Shown piece after piece: positions 11,092-23,150 of a stretch of DNA of 64,000 nucleotides (position 1 is the stretch's first letter; each line of letters opens with the position of its first letter). The notes beneath the pieces are model-generated. The model made no database searches. It was not told the DNA's origin and saw only the letters and a program-made list of their open reading frames with translations. Both the position numbers and the translations under genes were made by a program. The DNA is from Salvia splendens (Eukaryota > Streptophyta > Magnoliopsida > Lamiales > Lamiaceae): positions 16,998,902 through 17,062,901 of the forward strand of contig NC_056037.1 in assembly GCF_004379255.2 (NCBI RefSeq). Reading direction: 5' to 3'.

Positions 11092-11312
11092 GGCCCGTGC
11101 ATAGCACAGGTGATAACACTAGTTTTCCTAAAGTGAAAGAAATTAGGTAGCTACATTTAAATAGGCTATCAAAAGAATATTTTTTTTGGTAAATAACGAT
11201 ACTTTTCTAGTTTGCTATCAGTTTTTAAATACTTCTGTAAATTACCAAATTATTTTGGTAATTAATTTTAATGTTGGTATGAGAAATCAAAACTGAACTA
11301 AAATTTAAGAAT

Positions 11313-11834
11313 TTAAGGGCATATATAGTGGTTGTCCCAGGGTGCGTTACATTGCTAACCTTTTAAGTTGCTAACTCTATTAACTCATCAATGCAGTATA
11401 TTAAAAATATCAACACGATGACATGTTTTTTTCCATGAAACTACCTTTTGGGAGTAAGTATCCGCCGCTTGTACACATGAAATAAAACATTCTATCTAAG
11501 GGAAAGACGCGAGCAGCTCTCGCGTGTCTAAAAGAAAGACGCATATCCCTCATGCGTGTTTAATTGATACATGCATTAGGCGAACGCGTGTTTGCCTTAG
11601 ATACAGAAACCCTCGCGTCTGCTTCTGCCCTCATTCCCACCACGACTCACTCTCACTCCCACCGCGACTGCCCTTACTCCCAACTTCTCCAGCCGGTGAA
11701 AATCGACGTGAATCCGACATCTAGCTGCTCTCATCCCTAATCCCTATTTTAAATGTTGTTCGGTAATTTTTTACCCTTAATTTCGATTATTATTGCTATT
11801 TGTGTAAAATTTTGTTGATATAAGCATATATGGT
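11313..11834 (+). repeat. Left terminal inverted repeat of the MULE
   Basis: About 500 bp whose reverse complement is found at 37620-38143 plus 39585-39641. Its outer part is AT-rich (GGGCATATATAGTGG); the inner part is GC-richer and contains the ACGCGAG/CTCGCGT palindromic blocks. It is interrupted at its inner end by a solo LTR at 11835. Confidence 0.75.
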
Positions 11835-13338
11835 TGATGAGTTTGTAGGCTTGCAGGTGTCGTGTTAAGCAAGGATGTATTCTACTGATCAGGATAGAAG
11901 TCCCAGCCAACCTGAACCTGGCATCAAAGAAATTCCTCAACCCACTTCTACTGATTAGTATAGTGGAGGTAAGGGTCGAATCCCACAGAGATGGATGCGC
12001 TTTGGGTAATTGTGGTGATAGTCTGGAGGGGGGTTGGTTAGCTACCACGCTTGGGTTGAGATTCTACCTAGACAGGAATTAAAGGTGGTACTTTACTGAC
12101 TGGGTGGTGTGAAAGTGAACGACATGTGGCTATGTTCGTGATAGTGGAGGACAAGGTGTTTCAGGGACATGTGGAAAGTAGATAGTTACTATAAAAGGCT
12201 AAACGGAATATCAGAGAATAAGTGGTGGTTGGGTGGCTGCACTGTCAGATCTGTAGGGTACCACCAGAAAAGCAAAGGACAAAAACAAAAAGTAACTAAA
12301 AAGCAAAAGTGGTCCCAAACTTGGATGTGGATGTTGTCTTCTTCAACTTGTATGAACACAAATCAAACAAACTCAGATTCCATAGATGAGATTACAGATC
12401 AACAACTTCACAATTCAAATCCACAATTTAACACACTAAAATTCGAAGATTAAACGGGTGAAATCAAGAACTACATATACTGAACGACATGCAAGGTGGA
12501 AGAATAACGTAAACTCAGATTTCACACTTAATCACTTCAGAAACTAAATCTAAACAGCTACTTAACTAACAATCACAGATCGAGCAACTCCAAATGAAAT
12601 CATGCTTTCAACACTTAGAAATTACCGCAACAACTAGATCTGAGCTACCTAGGCAGAATGAAGCAGATTCAAACCGAAAGAGATGCATAAAAAATAACTT
12701 AATTGCATAAAACGTTTGGATCTAAATGAAACACTTCAAAAGATCACGAGTACTGTAAATGCAACAGATCCAACGAAAAGATAACAAGTAAGATTAACTA
12801 GGAAAGTGAGTAAAGATTGTTTGGCCACTCCGGGCGATGAAACTACTATGACTACGGAATGAACTGGCTGGAACGATGGAAGACGAATCTTCGGTAGACT
12901 GATGGAACGTCAGGTGACCATGGCTGTGGCGAGGAATGAGAAGGTCTTGGATTATGCTGAAGGAACTGATCTACCGAGATAGAATACTCTAACTAAGTGT
13001 GAATGTTGATGATCGATCCTTCTTGTTCTCTCCAAGTGGCTTCCTTTTATAGAGAGGTATGCCCTTGCTTTTTAGGGTAGGCTCTCTTCGTGAAATGACT
13101 CTTTTGCCCTTGTTTATGGTTGATCCTTCCCAGCAATCCTTATTCTCCATCTCAAGCCTTTTTGGCATGCATCATGGTCAGTATTGCACCCTTCTGGCGC
13201 TCTTTTCACCTGAGTTATCCGAACCCTCTCGTACTGACTGGGACCTTTTCCTGCACACTTTAGCAACTGTTTTGCAGATATAATCCAATTACGCACATTA
13301 TACTGACCAGTAACCACGGCTTATAATGCGACTTATCA
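11835..13338 (-). mobile_element. Solo LTR of the Athila A/B family, minus orientation
   Basis: Read on the minus strand it begins TGATAAGTCGCATTATAAGC at 13338 and ends in CATCA at 11835, 1504 bp. It matches the LTRs at 27812 and 50169 throughout, including TTACTGGTCAGTATAATGTG at the start and a CTCTATAAAAGGAAGCC promoter block (TATAAAA at 13051-13045). Flanking 5-mers are ATGGT and AGGGT (4 of 5 match), consistent with an aged target duplication. A full element presumably recombined between its LTRs. It is not the missing 5' LTR of element A, because it points the other way. Confidence 0.85.
13045..13051 (-). promoter_or_regulatory. TATA box of the solo LTR
   Basis: TATAAAA on the minus strand sits in the CTATAAAAGGAAGCC context shared by all four LTRs of this family, about 290 bases into the LTR. 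It is the expected start of the retrotransposon transcript and could still drive transcription to the left. Confidence 0.6.
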
Positions 13339-13496
13339 AGGGTTCATAACTATTGGTAATTGAATTATGGTAATTTATTGTTGAACTTTGTTAACAAATT
13401 TGCTCTTATCTACAAAAAATATTGTATTTTGTTGAATTTGGTATTGAACTTTGTTGAATATTGAATTTTGTTGAATTTTATTGTACTTACTTTGCA

Positions 13497-14691
13497 GGAT
13501 TGATGGTGTTTGTGAGTTTATATTGGAATGGGAAAATTATTCAGCTCCTAGGTTTGGGTGTTATTTATGACCCCCCTCGTGCAAAATCATTTATCATTTA
13601 TTATAATAAATGAAAGGATACCTTATTATCAGCTAGTTTCAATTATATGTGAAAAAATGAGAATTGATATGAATGCACATGCGATTGATTTAACATGGAG
13701 GCATCTTGTAGCTTTTAGTGGAGTGATCAATTATATAGCTACGCCAGTGGATGAGAATTTGTTGGTGTATATGTTTGCTGAAAATTCTCGCCAAATTGAA
13801 CTGTTTATTGAATATACTTCTTTTCTGCACTGCAATTTGAACAACCTACCATTCATCATGATGTTGGGACATCTAGGAGGGAAGAACATCATAGTTTTGA
13901 TGTCGTGACATCTAGGAGGGATGATGAACATCATATCTTTGAATTCAACACATGTGGGAGAGATGTTGTTGAACAACTAGATGTACCAAATGTGACATTT
14001 GATGGTTCTCATGGTTCTGATGGTTTTGATAGTTCTCATAGTTCTGATGGTTCTAATAATCCTCCCTCTAGACTACTCTCCGGAGGTGTCAGATAATACA
14101 GGTAGTTCTCAACCAAGTGATCCTGATTATAGTGAAGAATCATGTGAAGATTCTACAGATGATGAGACACTTGATATGATGGTTGAGAAATGTGTACAAC
14201 CATCTCTTCGCGGGGAGCAACATGTTCCAGGCTATGTGCCTGAAGGGTTACCATTTTTTCGATCATTACCATGTGAAGGCCAAGGTTACGTTTCAGAGGA
14301 CCATGGATTAGGTGAAGATGTGTGGTATTGAGATGAGGATAATCCGAGACATATAGATGTAGAAACAAAATTTGATAGCAAATTGCAATTGAAAACTGCT
14401 ATAACATTGTGGCATGTGGGAACATGTCGGATGTATACGGTTGTGGATAGTAAAACAAAAAGAAGCATGTAGTTTGTAGGGACCCATTTGGTCCGAAAAT
14501 TATGGCAAGAGACACGACCAATGATACCCATGTAATTGGGAGGTTAAAGCAACGTTTAAGAAACGCGATGGTAGTTGGTCCATCTACTCATGGGCAGATC
14601 GTCATTGTTGTATGGAAGATCACAATTCAAGGGAAAATGCTAATCTTACATCATCCATGATTGCTCTCTATATTCGGAATCAAATTAAAAG
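13497..14691 (+). pseudogene. MULE (MuDR-type) transposase, N-terminal part, broken
   Basis: It follows an acceptor-like TTACTTTGCAG. Successive frames give ISIICEKM..LTWRH..GVINYIATPVDEN..MFAENSRQIELFIEY (the PB1-like N-terminus of plant MULE proteins), a Ser/Gly/Asp-rich and acidic linker, then FDSKLQLKTAITLWHVG and, after a frame change, KKRDGSWSIYSWADRHCCME and NLTSSMIA. The last blocks are the DNA-binding zinc-finger segment that precedes the DDE catalytic domain. There are several frameshifts (about 13905, 14090, 14330, 14470, 14560). The reading stops at about 14691, where Athila-like element A starts. No catalytic domain was found on the far side at 33417, so it is dead. Confidence 0.7.
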
Positions 14692-17135
14692 AAGCTCCAA
14701 CCCAGAATGTGCCCAAGAAAGATTCCAGAAAGGCTGCCGGGGAACCGGTTGAAGAGGAGAATGGAAAAAAATCATTCCCTTACCGTTTCGTGACCAAGAG
14801 GAAGAGGGAAAACCTAGTGGATTACATGTCAATTTTTGGGAAGCTGGATGTCACCATACCATTCCTCCAAGCCATGAAGCTATCCCCACTTGGAAAATTT
14901 ATCAAGGAATTTATAGCCGGGACGACCCAGAAGGATGGAAAGATCATGGTGGAAGGAATAGCGTCAGCGATTGTGCAGGAAAAGCTACCGCCCAAGAGAG
15001 CAGATCCAGGTATGTTCACTTTGCCTATAACTATAGGAGATGTAAAAATCGAGCATGCAATGTGTGATCTGGGAGCTTCTATAAATGTTATGGCATTGTC
15101 AGTTTATAATCGGCTGAAGGGAGTAACGTTATCGAGCACTAGGGTATTAATCCTACTGGCTGATAGGTCATGCATAAATCCTGAAGGTGTGGTAGAAAAT
15201 GTGTGGGTGAGAATGCATGATTTTACTTATCCTGCTGACTTTTATGTGATCAAGATGAGTGAGTCTGAAGCTAGGGAGTCTAGTGGTATTTTGCTAGGGA
15301 GACCATTTTTTAGAACAACTAAGACAATCGTGGACATGGCTGAAGGGACAATTTGCATTGATTTTCATGGGGAGAAATTCACATTTGATATCAATGAGGC
15401 TATGAAAAAGCCTATCGATTCTGAAAATCTATGCTGTGTTGATGTAATTGACCCCCTAGTCCAAGATTTTCTTGAGACCGAATTATTGCAGGAAAAACTC
15501 CAAGCGTTGGATGTGTATGAGCATGCTGATGTAGAAGCGGCTGCATGGTGAGATCTGATCAGTGGCTAAGGGTTAACTGACGAAGAGATAGAGGGAGCAA
15601 TTAAGGATTTCTCTCAGAAATCGGAATTTATTGGAGCCGCAGGGGCTCAGCTACCAGCCAGTACAGATGAACTTTCAGATGAAGAGTTAGAGAATGATGG
15701 GATGCTGCAAGGAGCATTCTACCAGCTGACACACTTCCTCCACAAGTTGAATTGAAGAAACTGCCAGCAACACTGAAGTATGCTTTCTTAGGGGAGGAAA
15801 ACTCGTACCCGGTGATCATTAGCAGCAGCCTTACAAAAGAACAAGAGGGAAGGCTACTGACCGTTCTAGGCAAGAACAAAAAAGCAATTGGATGGAGCCT
15901 TACAGATCTGGTAGGGATAAGTCCCGATGTCTGTATGCATCATATCAGGCTAGAAGAATGAGCGAAAGCACATCGAGATTCGCAGAGGAAGGTGAACCCC
16001 AACATGCGGGAGGAAATATTGAAAGAAATCTTGAAGTTGCTGTCATTGGGAATTATCTATTCGGTACTCGATATCGAGTGGGTCAGCCCCGTCCACATGG
16101 TCCCAAAGAAGTCGGGGATTCAAGTGGTTCAGAATGAGAGAAATGAGCTGATACCAGCAAGGCTAGTCACTGGTTGGCGGATGTGCATTGACTACCGCAA
16201 ACTGAACGCCGCAACCAGGAAAGACCACTTCCCCCTACCGTTCATCGACCAGATGTTGGAGCGACTGGCTGGGAAGAAGTACTTTTGTTTTTTAGATGGG
16301 TACATCGGGTATTTTCAAATCTATGTGGACCCTGAAGACCAGGACAAAACCACCTTTACCTGCCCATTTGGAACTTACGCGTACAGACGCATGCCATTCG
16401 GTCTTTGCAACGTTCCAGGAACATTTCAACGATGCATGATGAGAATATTTTCCGATCTGATCGAGAAGTGCATAGAGATATTCATGGATGACTTTACAGT
16501 CTACGGGGACTCTTTCGACTCATGCCTTCATCACTTGGACATAGTTTTGGGGAGGTGTCAAGGAAAGAGCCTGGTTTTGAATTTTAAGAAGTGCCATTTC
16601 ATGGTCACAGAAGGGATCGTCCTAGGACACGTGGTGTCAGAGAGAGGTATACAGGTGGATCAAGCCAAAGTGGACGTCATTTCCAAAGTACCATTCCCTA
16701 CTGACCAGAAGGGAATAAGGGTTTTCTGGGGCATGCAGGATTTTATCGACGATTTATTAAGGACTTCACCAAAATAGCCCAACCCCTTACCATACTTCTT
16801 CAAAAATGAGGTGGAATTCAATTTTGATGAACAGTGCAAGGATGCTTTCAACCTCCTCAAAGAAAAGCTGGTATCTGCACCAATTATTCGGGCTCCTGAC
16901 TGGGATCATCTTTTCAAAGTGATGTGTGATGCCAGCGATTACGCGGTGGGAGCTGTTCTGGGTCAGAAGATCGAAGGGAAAAGGTATGTGATCTTCAATG
17001 CATCTAAAACATTGAATCAAGCTCAAAAGAATTACGACACCACTGAGAAGGAGATGCTAGCCGTGGTGTACTCAATTCAAAAAGTTTTGGCAGTAGCTGT
17101 TGGGATCCAAGGTCATCGTCTATACTGACCATACG
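14692..17135 (+). pseudogene. Element A pol: protease, reverse transcriptase and RNase H, broken
   Basis: The frame from 14692 to 15551 carries an aspartic protease ([18 protein letters not shown] at about 15066-15119). A TGA (Cys codon in B) and a TAA (Gln codon in B) follow at 15549 and about 15567, then a frameshift. From 15752 a second frame holds a TGA at 15959 (Gly codon in B), the reverse transcriptase with [25 protein letters not shown] and catalytic FMDD (a YxDD variant normal for this lineage). A deletion near 16730 shifts the frame again. RNase H follows from 16811 ([27 protein letters not shown]). The comparison with B shows each lesion. It cannot give a polyprotein. Confidence 0.85.
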
Positions 17136-18660
17136 GCCATTAAGTACCTGATTACCAAGAAAGAGTTAAAACCCCGCTTAATCCGATGGGTACTCCTGTT
17201 ACAAGAGTTCGATTGGGAGGTGGAAGACAAGAAAGAGGTCGAGAATAAAGTCACGGATCATTTGAGCAGGATAGTGCAAGATGGGAGCAACGAGGAGGTA
17301 CACGACTGATTTCCGGAGGAACAGTTATGTGAAGTGATTTTTGCCGTTAGAAAAATTGATTGGGAGGAAGTGATGAAGCTTACTGGCCAGGATGTGACAG
17401 AAAAAGGTAAAGAAAAAGTAGGGCAAGAGCCATGGTATGCGGACTTAGCCAACTACCTACTTTCGGGAGAGCTTCCAGAAGTGCCAAACATCACCAAAGC
17501 TCAAAGAATGAAGATCAAGAGTGAAGCAAAATACTACTTTTGGGACGACCCATATCTTTGGAGGGTAGGAGCAGATCAAGTGCTAAGAAGATGCATTCCT
17601 GACTGGGAGCAAAGGGACGTACTAATACATTGCCACTCCTTGGCCCGTGGAGGACACTTCGGTCCCAAGAAAACGGCGAGGAAGATCTTGGATAGCGGAT
17701 TTTATTGGCCAACCTTCAACAAAGATGCCTATGAATTACATAGAGGTTGTGAGCGTTGTCAACTGACCGGTGGGATCTCTGCACGAGATGAAATGCCACA
17801 AGTCCTGGTCATTGTTTGTGAACTGTTCGACATATGGGGAATGGACTTCATGGGTCCTTTTCCCTCGTCTTATGGGAACTTGTATATCTTAGTCGCAGTT
17901 GACTACGTCTCTAAGTGGGTAGAAGCCAAGGCCACAAGCACGTGTGAGGCGAAGGAGGTGGCCAAGTTTCTCAAGAGCAATATTTTCAGTCGATTCGGAG
18001 TACCAAGGGCCATCATATCCGATCAGGGAACTCACTTCTGTAACCGCACAATCGAAGTCATGATGACGAAGTACGGCATGCACCACAGATTATCTAGCCC
18101 CTACCACCCGCAAGCGAACGACCAAGCAGAGATCTCTAACAGAGAGATAAAGAAGATTGTAGAAAAAACCGTCAATCCTTCTAGGAAGGACTGGAGTGTG
18201 AGGTTAGAGGATGATCTGTGGGCATATCGGACAGCCTACAAAACTCCCATAGGATGTCCCCGTACCGAATCGTTTTTGGAAAGATGTGTCACTTACCAGT
18301 TGGGATCGAGCACCGAGCATACTGGGCAGTACAGAAAGTTAATATGGATGCTAGGACCTGTGAAGAGGAAAGGAAGCTGCAGCTACAGGAGTTAGAAGAA
18401 CTTAGATTGGAATCGTTTGATTACGCCATGTGGTATAAGGAGAGAACTAAATTATGGCACGATAGAAATCAAAGGACCAAAGACCTCCGTGTTTGCCAGA
18501 AACTACTACTCTTCCAGTCGAGATTGAAGCTAATGCCTGGGAAGCTCAAGTCGAAGTGGACAGGACCCTATGTCATAACCGCACTCCGTTCTAATTAGGC
18601 AGTGGAGATTTCAGGGAGTATTCCTAACTCTGAACCTTTTATCGTAAATGGACATAGACT
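17136..18660 (+). pseudogene. Integrase copy 1 of element A
   Basis: It covers the RNase H end ([12 protein letters not shown]), a linker, then an integrase with the HHCC zinc-binding region ([19 protein letters not shown] to CERCQL), the DDE core ([40 protein letters not shown]) and a C-terminal DNA-binding tail. A TGA at 17308-17310 precedes the integrase. The frame is lost near 18254 by a missing base in ATAGGATGTCC, and a TAG/TAA replaces Gly near 18596. Confidence 0.85.
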
Positions 18661-18699
18661 GAAGGTGTTTAGTGGATGAGAATGAAGTTAGAAGAACTA

Positions 18700-19050
18700 A
18701 ATTATAAGAACTTAGATTGGAATCGTTTGATTCCGCCATGTGGTATAAGGAGAGAACTAAATTATGGCACGACAGAAATCTAAGGACCAAAGACCTCCGT
18801 GTTGGCCAGAAAGTACTACTCTTCCAGTCGAGATTGAAGCTAATGCCTGGGAAGCTCAAGTCGAAGTGGACAGGACCCTAGGTCATAACCGCACTCCGTT
18901 CTAATGGAGCAGTGGAGATTTCAGGGAGTATTCCTAACTCTGAACCTTTTATCGTAAATGGACATAGACTGAAGGAGTTTAGGGAGAACAGTGATGTGGG
19001 TGTAGTGGATGAGATCCCACTGCAACCACATACTAAGGTTGCATACTGAC
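18700..19050 (+). pseudogene. Extra integrase C-terminal tail inside copy 1
   Basis: A roughly 310-bp repeat of the preceding segment ([32 protein letters not shown] region) sits between copy 1 and the spacer. It reads to the normal pol end VAY and TGA near 19046. Confidence 0.8.
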
Positions 19051-19188
19051 CGGTAGGATGGGAATTTTGAGTTCCACTGGGCTAGTTTCCTTTTATCGAA
19101 GTTTGCTCATACTGGCCAAATAGAATTCCAAATTTCCTAAGGAAAATATAAATATAGTAAATACGTGATAGTTAATTAAATCTCTGCG

Positions 19189-20792
19189 GCCATTAAGTAC
19201 CTGATTACCAAGAAAGAGTCAAAAACCCACTTAATCCGATGGGTACTCCTGTTACAAGAGTTCGATTGGGAGGTGGAAGACAAGAAAGGAGTCGAGAATA
19301 AAGTTGCGGATCATTTGAGCAGGATAGTACAAGATGGGAGCAGCGAGTAGGTACACGACTGATTTCCGGAGGAACAGTTATGTGAAGTGATTTTTGCCGT
19401 TAGAAAAATTGATTGGGAGGAAGTGATGAAGCTTACTGGCCAGGATATGACAGAAAAATGTAAAGAAAAAGTAGGGCAGGAGCCATGGTATGCGGACTTA
19501 GCCAACTATCTAGTTTCGGGAGAGCTTCCAGAAGTGCCAAACATCACCAAAGCTCAAAGAATGAAGATCAAGAGTGAAGCAAAATACTACTTTTGGGACG
19601 ACCCATATCTTTGGAGGGTAGGAGCAGATCAAGAGATAAGAAGATGCATTCCTGACTGGGAGCAAAGGGACGTACTAATACATTGCCACTCCTTGGCCTG
19701 TGGAGGACACTTCGGTCCCAAGAAAACGGCGATGAAGATCTTGGATAGCGGATTTTATTGGCCAACCTTCAACAAAGATGCCTATGAATTCTGTAGAGAT
19801 TGTGAGCGTTGTCAACTGACCGGTGGGATCTCTGCACGAGATGAAATGCCACAAGTCCTGGTCATTGTTTGTGAGCTGTTCGACATATGGGGGATGGACT
19901 TCATGGGTCCTTTTCCCTCGTCTTATGGGAACTTGTATATCTTAGTCGCAGTTGACTACGTCTCTAAGTGGGTAGAAGCCAAGGCCACAAGCACGTGTGA
20001 GGCGAAGGAGGTGGCCATGTTTCTCAAGAGCAATATTTTCAGTCGATTCGGAGTACCAAGGTCCATCATATCCGATCAGGGAACTCACTTCTGTAACCGC
20101 ACAATCGAAGTCTTGATGAAGAAGTACAGTGTGCACCACAGATTATCTAGCCCTTACCACCCGCAAGCGAAGGTCAAGCAGAGATCTCTAACCGGGAGAT
20201 AAAGAAGATTCTAGAAAAAACCGTCAATCCTTCTAGGAAGGACTGGAGTGTGAGGTTAGAGGATGCTCTGTGGGCGTATCGGACAGCCTACAAAACTCCC
20301 ATAGGAATGTCCCCGTACCGAATCGTTTTAGGAAAGATGTGTCACTTACTAGTGGGGATCGAGCACCGAGCATACTGGGCAGTACAGAAAGTTAATATGG
20401 ATGCTAGGACCTGTGAAGAGGAAAGGAAGCTGCAGCTACAGGAGTTAGAAGAACTTAGATTGAAATCGTTTGATTACGCCATGTGGTATAAGGAGAGAAC
20501 TAAATTATGGCACGATAGAAATCAAAGGACCAAAGACCTCCGTGTTGGCCAGAAAGTACTACTCTTCCAGTCGAGATTGAAGCTAATGCCTGGGAAGCTC
20601 AAGTCGAAGTGGACAGGACCCTATGTCATAACCGCACTCCGTTCTAATGGAGCAGTGGAGATTTCAGGGAGTATTCCTAACTCTGAACCTCTTATCGTAA
20701 ACGGACATAGACTGAAGGTGTTTAGGGAGTATAGTGATGTGGGTGTAGTGGATGAGATCCCACTGCAACCACATACTAAGGTTGCATACTGA
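19189..20792 (+). pseudogene. Integrase copy 2 of element A
   Basis: It has the same order as copy 1. The frame 19387-20202 carries the zinc region and D and D of the catalytic core ([10 protein letters not shown]), but a base is lost in CAAGCGAAGGTCAAGC near 20168, just before the catalytic Glu region, which shifts the frame. The tail resumes at 20250 and ends at 20792 with VAY. A TAG lies in the linker near 19349. Confidence 0.85.
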
Positions 20793-20930
20793 CCGGTAGG
20801 ATGGGAATTTGGAGTTCCACTGGGCAAGTTTCCTTTTATCGAAGTTTGCACATACTGGCAAGTAGAGTTCCAAATTTCCTAAGGGAAATGTAAATATTGT
20901 AAATACGTGATAGTTAATTAAATTTCTGTG

Positions 20931-22534
20931 GCCATTAAGTACCTGATTACCAAGAAAGAATCAAAACTCCGCTTAATCCGATGGGTACACCTGTTACAAG
21001 AGTTCGATTGGGAGGTGGAAGAAAAGAAAGGGGTCGACAATAAAGTTGCGGATCATTTGAGAAGGATAGTGCAAGATGGGAGCAGCGAGGAGGTACACGA
21101 CCGATTTCCGAAGGAACACTTATGTGAAGTGATTTTTGTCGTTAGTAAAATTGATTGGGAGGAAGTGATGAAGCTTACTGGCCAGGATGTGATAGAAAAA
21201 GGTAAAGAAAAAGTAGGGCATGAGCCATCGTATGCGGACTTAGCCAACTACCTAGTTTCGGGAGAGCTTCCAGAAATGCCAAACATCACCAAAGCTCAAA
21301 GAATGAAGATCAAGAGTGAAGCAAAATACTACTTTTGGGACGACCCATATCTTTGGAGGGTAGGAGCAGATCAAGTGATAAGAAGATGCATTCCTGACTG
21401 GGAGCAAAGGGACGTACTAATACATTGCCACTCCTTGGCCTGTGGAGGACACTTCGGTCCCAAGAAAACGGCGAGGAAGATCTTAGATAGTGGATTTATT
21501 GGCCAACCTTCAACAAAGATGCCTATGAATTCTGTAGAGGTTGTTAGCGTTGTCAACTAACCGGTGGGATCTCTGCACGAGATGAAATGCCACAAGTCCT
21601 GGTCATTGTTTGTGAGCTGTTCGACATATGGGGGATGGACTTCATGTGTCCTTTTTCCTCGTCTTATGGGAACTTGTATATCTTAGTCACAGTTGACTAC
21701 GTCTCTAAGTGGGTAGAAGCCAAGGCCACAAGCACATGTGAGGAGAAGGAGGTGGCCAAGTTTCTCAAGAGCAATATTTTCAGTCGATTCGGAGTACCAA
21801 GGGCCATCATATCCGATCAGGGAACTCACTTCTGTAACCGCACAATCAAAGCCTTGATGAAGAAGTACGACGTGCACCACAAATTATCTAGCCCCTACCA
21901 CCCGTAAGCGAACGGTCAAGCAGAGATCTCTAACCGAGAGATAAAGAAGATTGTAGAAAAAACCGGTAATCCTTCTAGGAAGGACTGGAGTATGAGGTTA
22001 GAGGATGCTCTGTGGGCGTATCAGACAACCTACAAAACTCCCATAGGAATGTCCCCGTACCGAATCATTTTTGTAAAGATGTGTCACTTACCAGTGGGGA
22101 TCGAGCACCGAGCATACTGGGTAGTACAGAAAGTTAATATGGATGCTAGGACCTGTGAAGAGGAAAGGAAATTGCAGCTACAGGAGTTAGAAGAACTTAG
22201 ATTAGAATCGTTTGATTACGCCATGTGGTATAAGGAGAGAACTAAATTATGGCACGATAGAAATCAAAGGACCAAAGACCTCCGTGTTGGCCAGAAAGTA
22301 CTACTCTTCCAGTCGAGATTGAAGCTAATGCCTGGGAAGCTCAAGTCGAAGTGGACAGGACCCTATGTCATAACCGCACTCCGTTCTAATGGAGCAGTGG
22401 AGATTTCAGGGAGTATTCCTAACTCTGAACCTCTTATCGTAAACGGACATAGACTGAAGGTGTTTATGGAGAATAGTGATGTGGGTGTAGTGGATGAGAT
22501 CCCACTGCAACCACATACTAAGGTTGCATACTGA
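20931..22534 (+). pseudogene. Integrase copy 3 of element A
   Basis: Frame 20928-21560 covers the linker and half of the zinc region; a deleted T near 21496 and a TAG in place of a Glu codon near 21544 break it. Frame 21587-21907 has the first two catalytic Asp residues and ends at a TAA that replaces the Gln of PYHPQAN. The tail 21992-22534 is open to the normal end. Confidence 0.85.
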
Positions 22535-22672
22535 CCGGTAGGATGGGAATTTGGAGTTCCACTGGGCTAGTTTCCTTTTATCGAAGTTTGCACATACTGG
22601 CCAAGTAGAATTCCAAATTTCCTAAGGGAAATGTAAATATTGTAAATACGTGGTAGTTAATTAAATCTCTGT

Positions 22673-23150
22673 ATGCAATTAAAAATTAAAATCTAAAATA
22701 TATTTTTCGGTCCTTAAATTTAATTTGGAGTACGTACTGACCACCAGAATGCCATTTTGGTGAAACTCTCAATTTTATTTATGTGTCCTTTTTTACTTTG
22801 TTACTAATCTGGGAAAATGTAGGGGGAAATCATTGAGGGACGAAATTTGAATTGGGGTTGTTGCAGCTTTGCAGGCGGACAGCGATTGGGAGGGCGCGTG
22901 TGCAGAGAAGGACAAGCGACGTCCAATCAGGAGGCAGCGCGCTCAACCGTCTCCCACACGAATCGATGCCAACCTGGAAACTGCTCATAGCCGGTTACAA
23001 ACCATCAACTACCCATTCTACTCTCATATCCAAATTGTCTCTCCCCTTTAATCTAACAAACCCTCACCTGCAATTTCTCTCTTCCGAAAATTCTCAACAT
23101 TCACCAGAAACCAACACCCACATTACCACCAGAAACCACCAATCCAAGCC
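22673..23150 (+). other. Spacer between pol and the env-position ORF of element A
   Basis: Noncoding. It corresponds to 57960-58501 in element B. It keeps GTCCAATCAGGAGGC (CCAAT box) near 22920, about 230 bp before the ATG. The TATA-like block present in B is degraded here (CTCATAGCCGG). Confidence 0.5.

Larger units (their letters stand above)
4632..11122 (+). mobile_element. Composite Helitron territory (5' TC end to 3' hairpin-CTAG end)
   Basis: The left end starts TCTATACATATATAAAAGG at 4632, preceded by A. The right end has a GTGC-ATA-GCAC hairpin inside CCCGTGCATAGCACAGG (11093-11109), followed about 10 bases later by CTAG at 11119-11122 and then T. This is the hallmark layout of Helitrons, which insert between A and T and have no inverted repeats or target duplication. 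A second 5'-type start lies near 6487 and a degenerate 3' end at 8688-8691, so at least two Helitrons or fragments are nested. The pairing of ends is inferred. No Rep/helicase gene is visible, so these would be non-autonomous. Confidence 0.5.
17136..22672 (+). repeat. Tandem triplication of the RNase H end/integrase/3' spacer
   Basis: Three direct copies start with GCCATTAAGTACCTGATTAC at 17136, 19189 and 20931 and end in TTAATTAAATYTCTG. Lengths are 2053, 1742 and 1742 bp; copy 1 is longer because about 310 bp around 18410-18700 is repeated inside it at 18720-19010. Both internal junctions join the same two points, so the second duplication followed the first, probably by unequal crossing-over. 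Element B has only one copy of this segment. Confidence 0.93.

Noticed and set aside
11835..13338. The LTR as the missing 5' LTR of element A
   Set aside because: It has the opposite orientation and its own near-matching 5-bp flanks, so it is a separate solo LTR.
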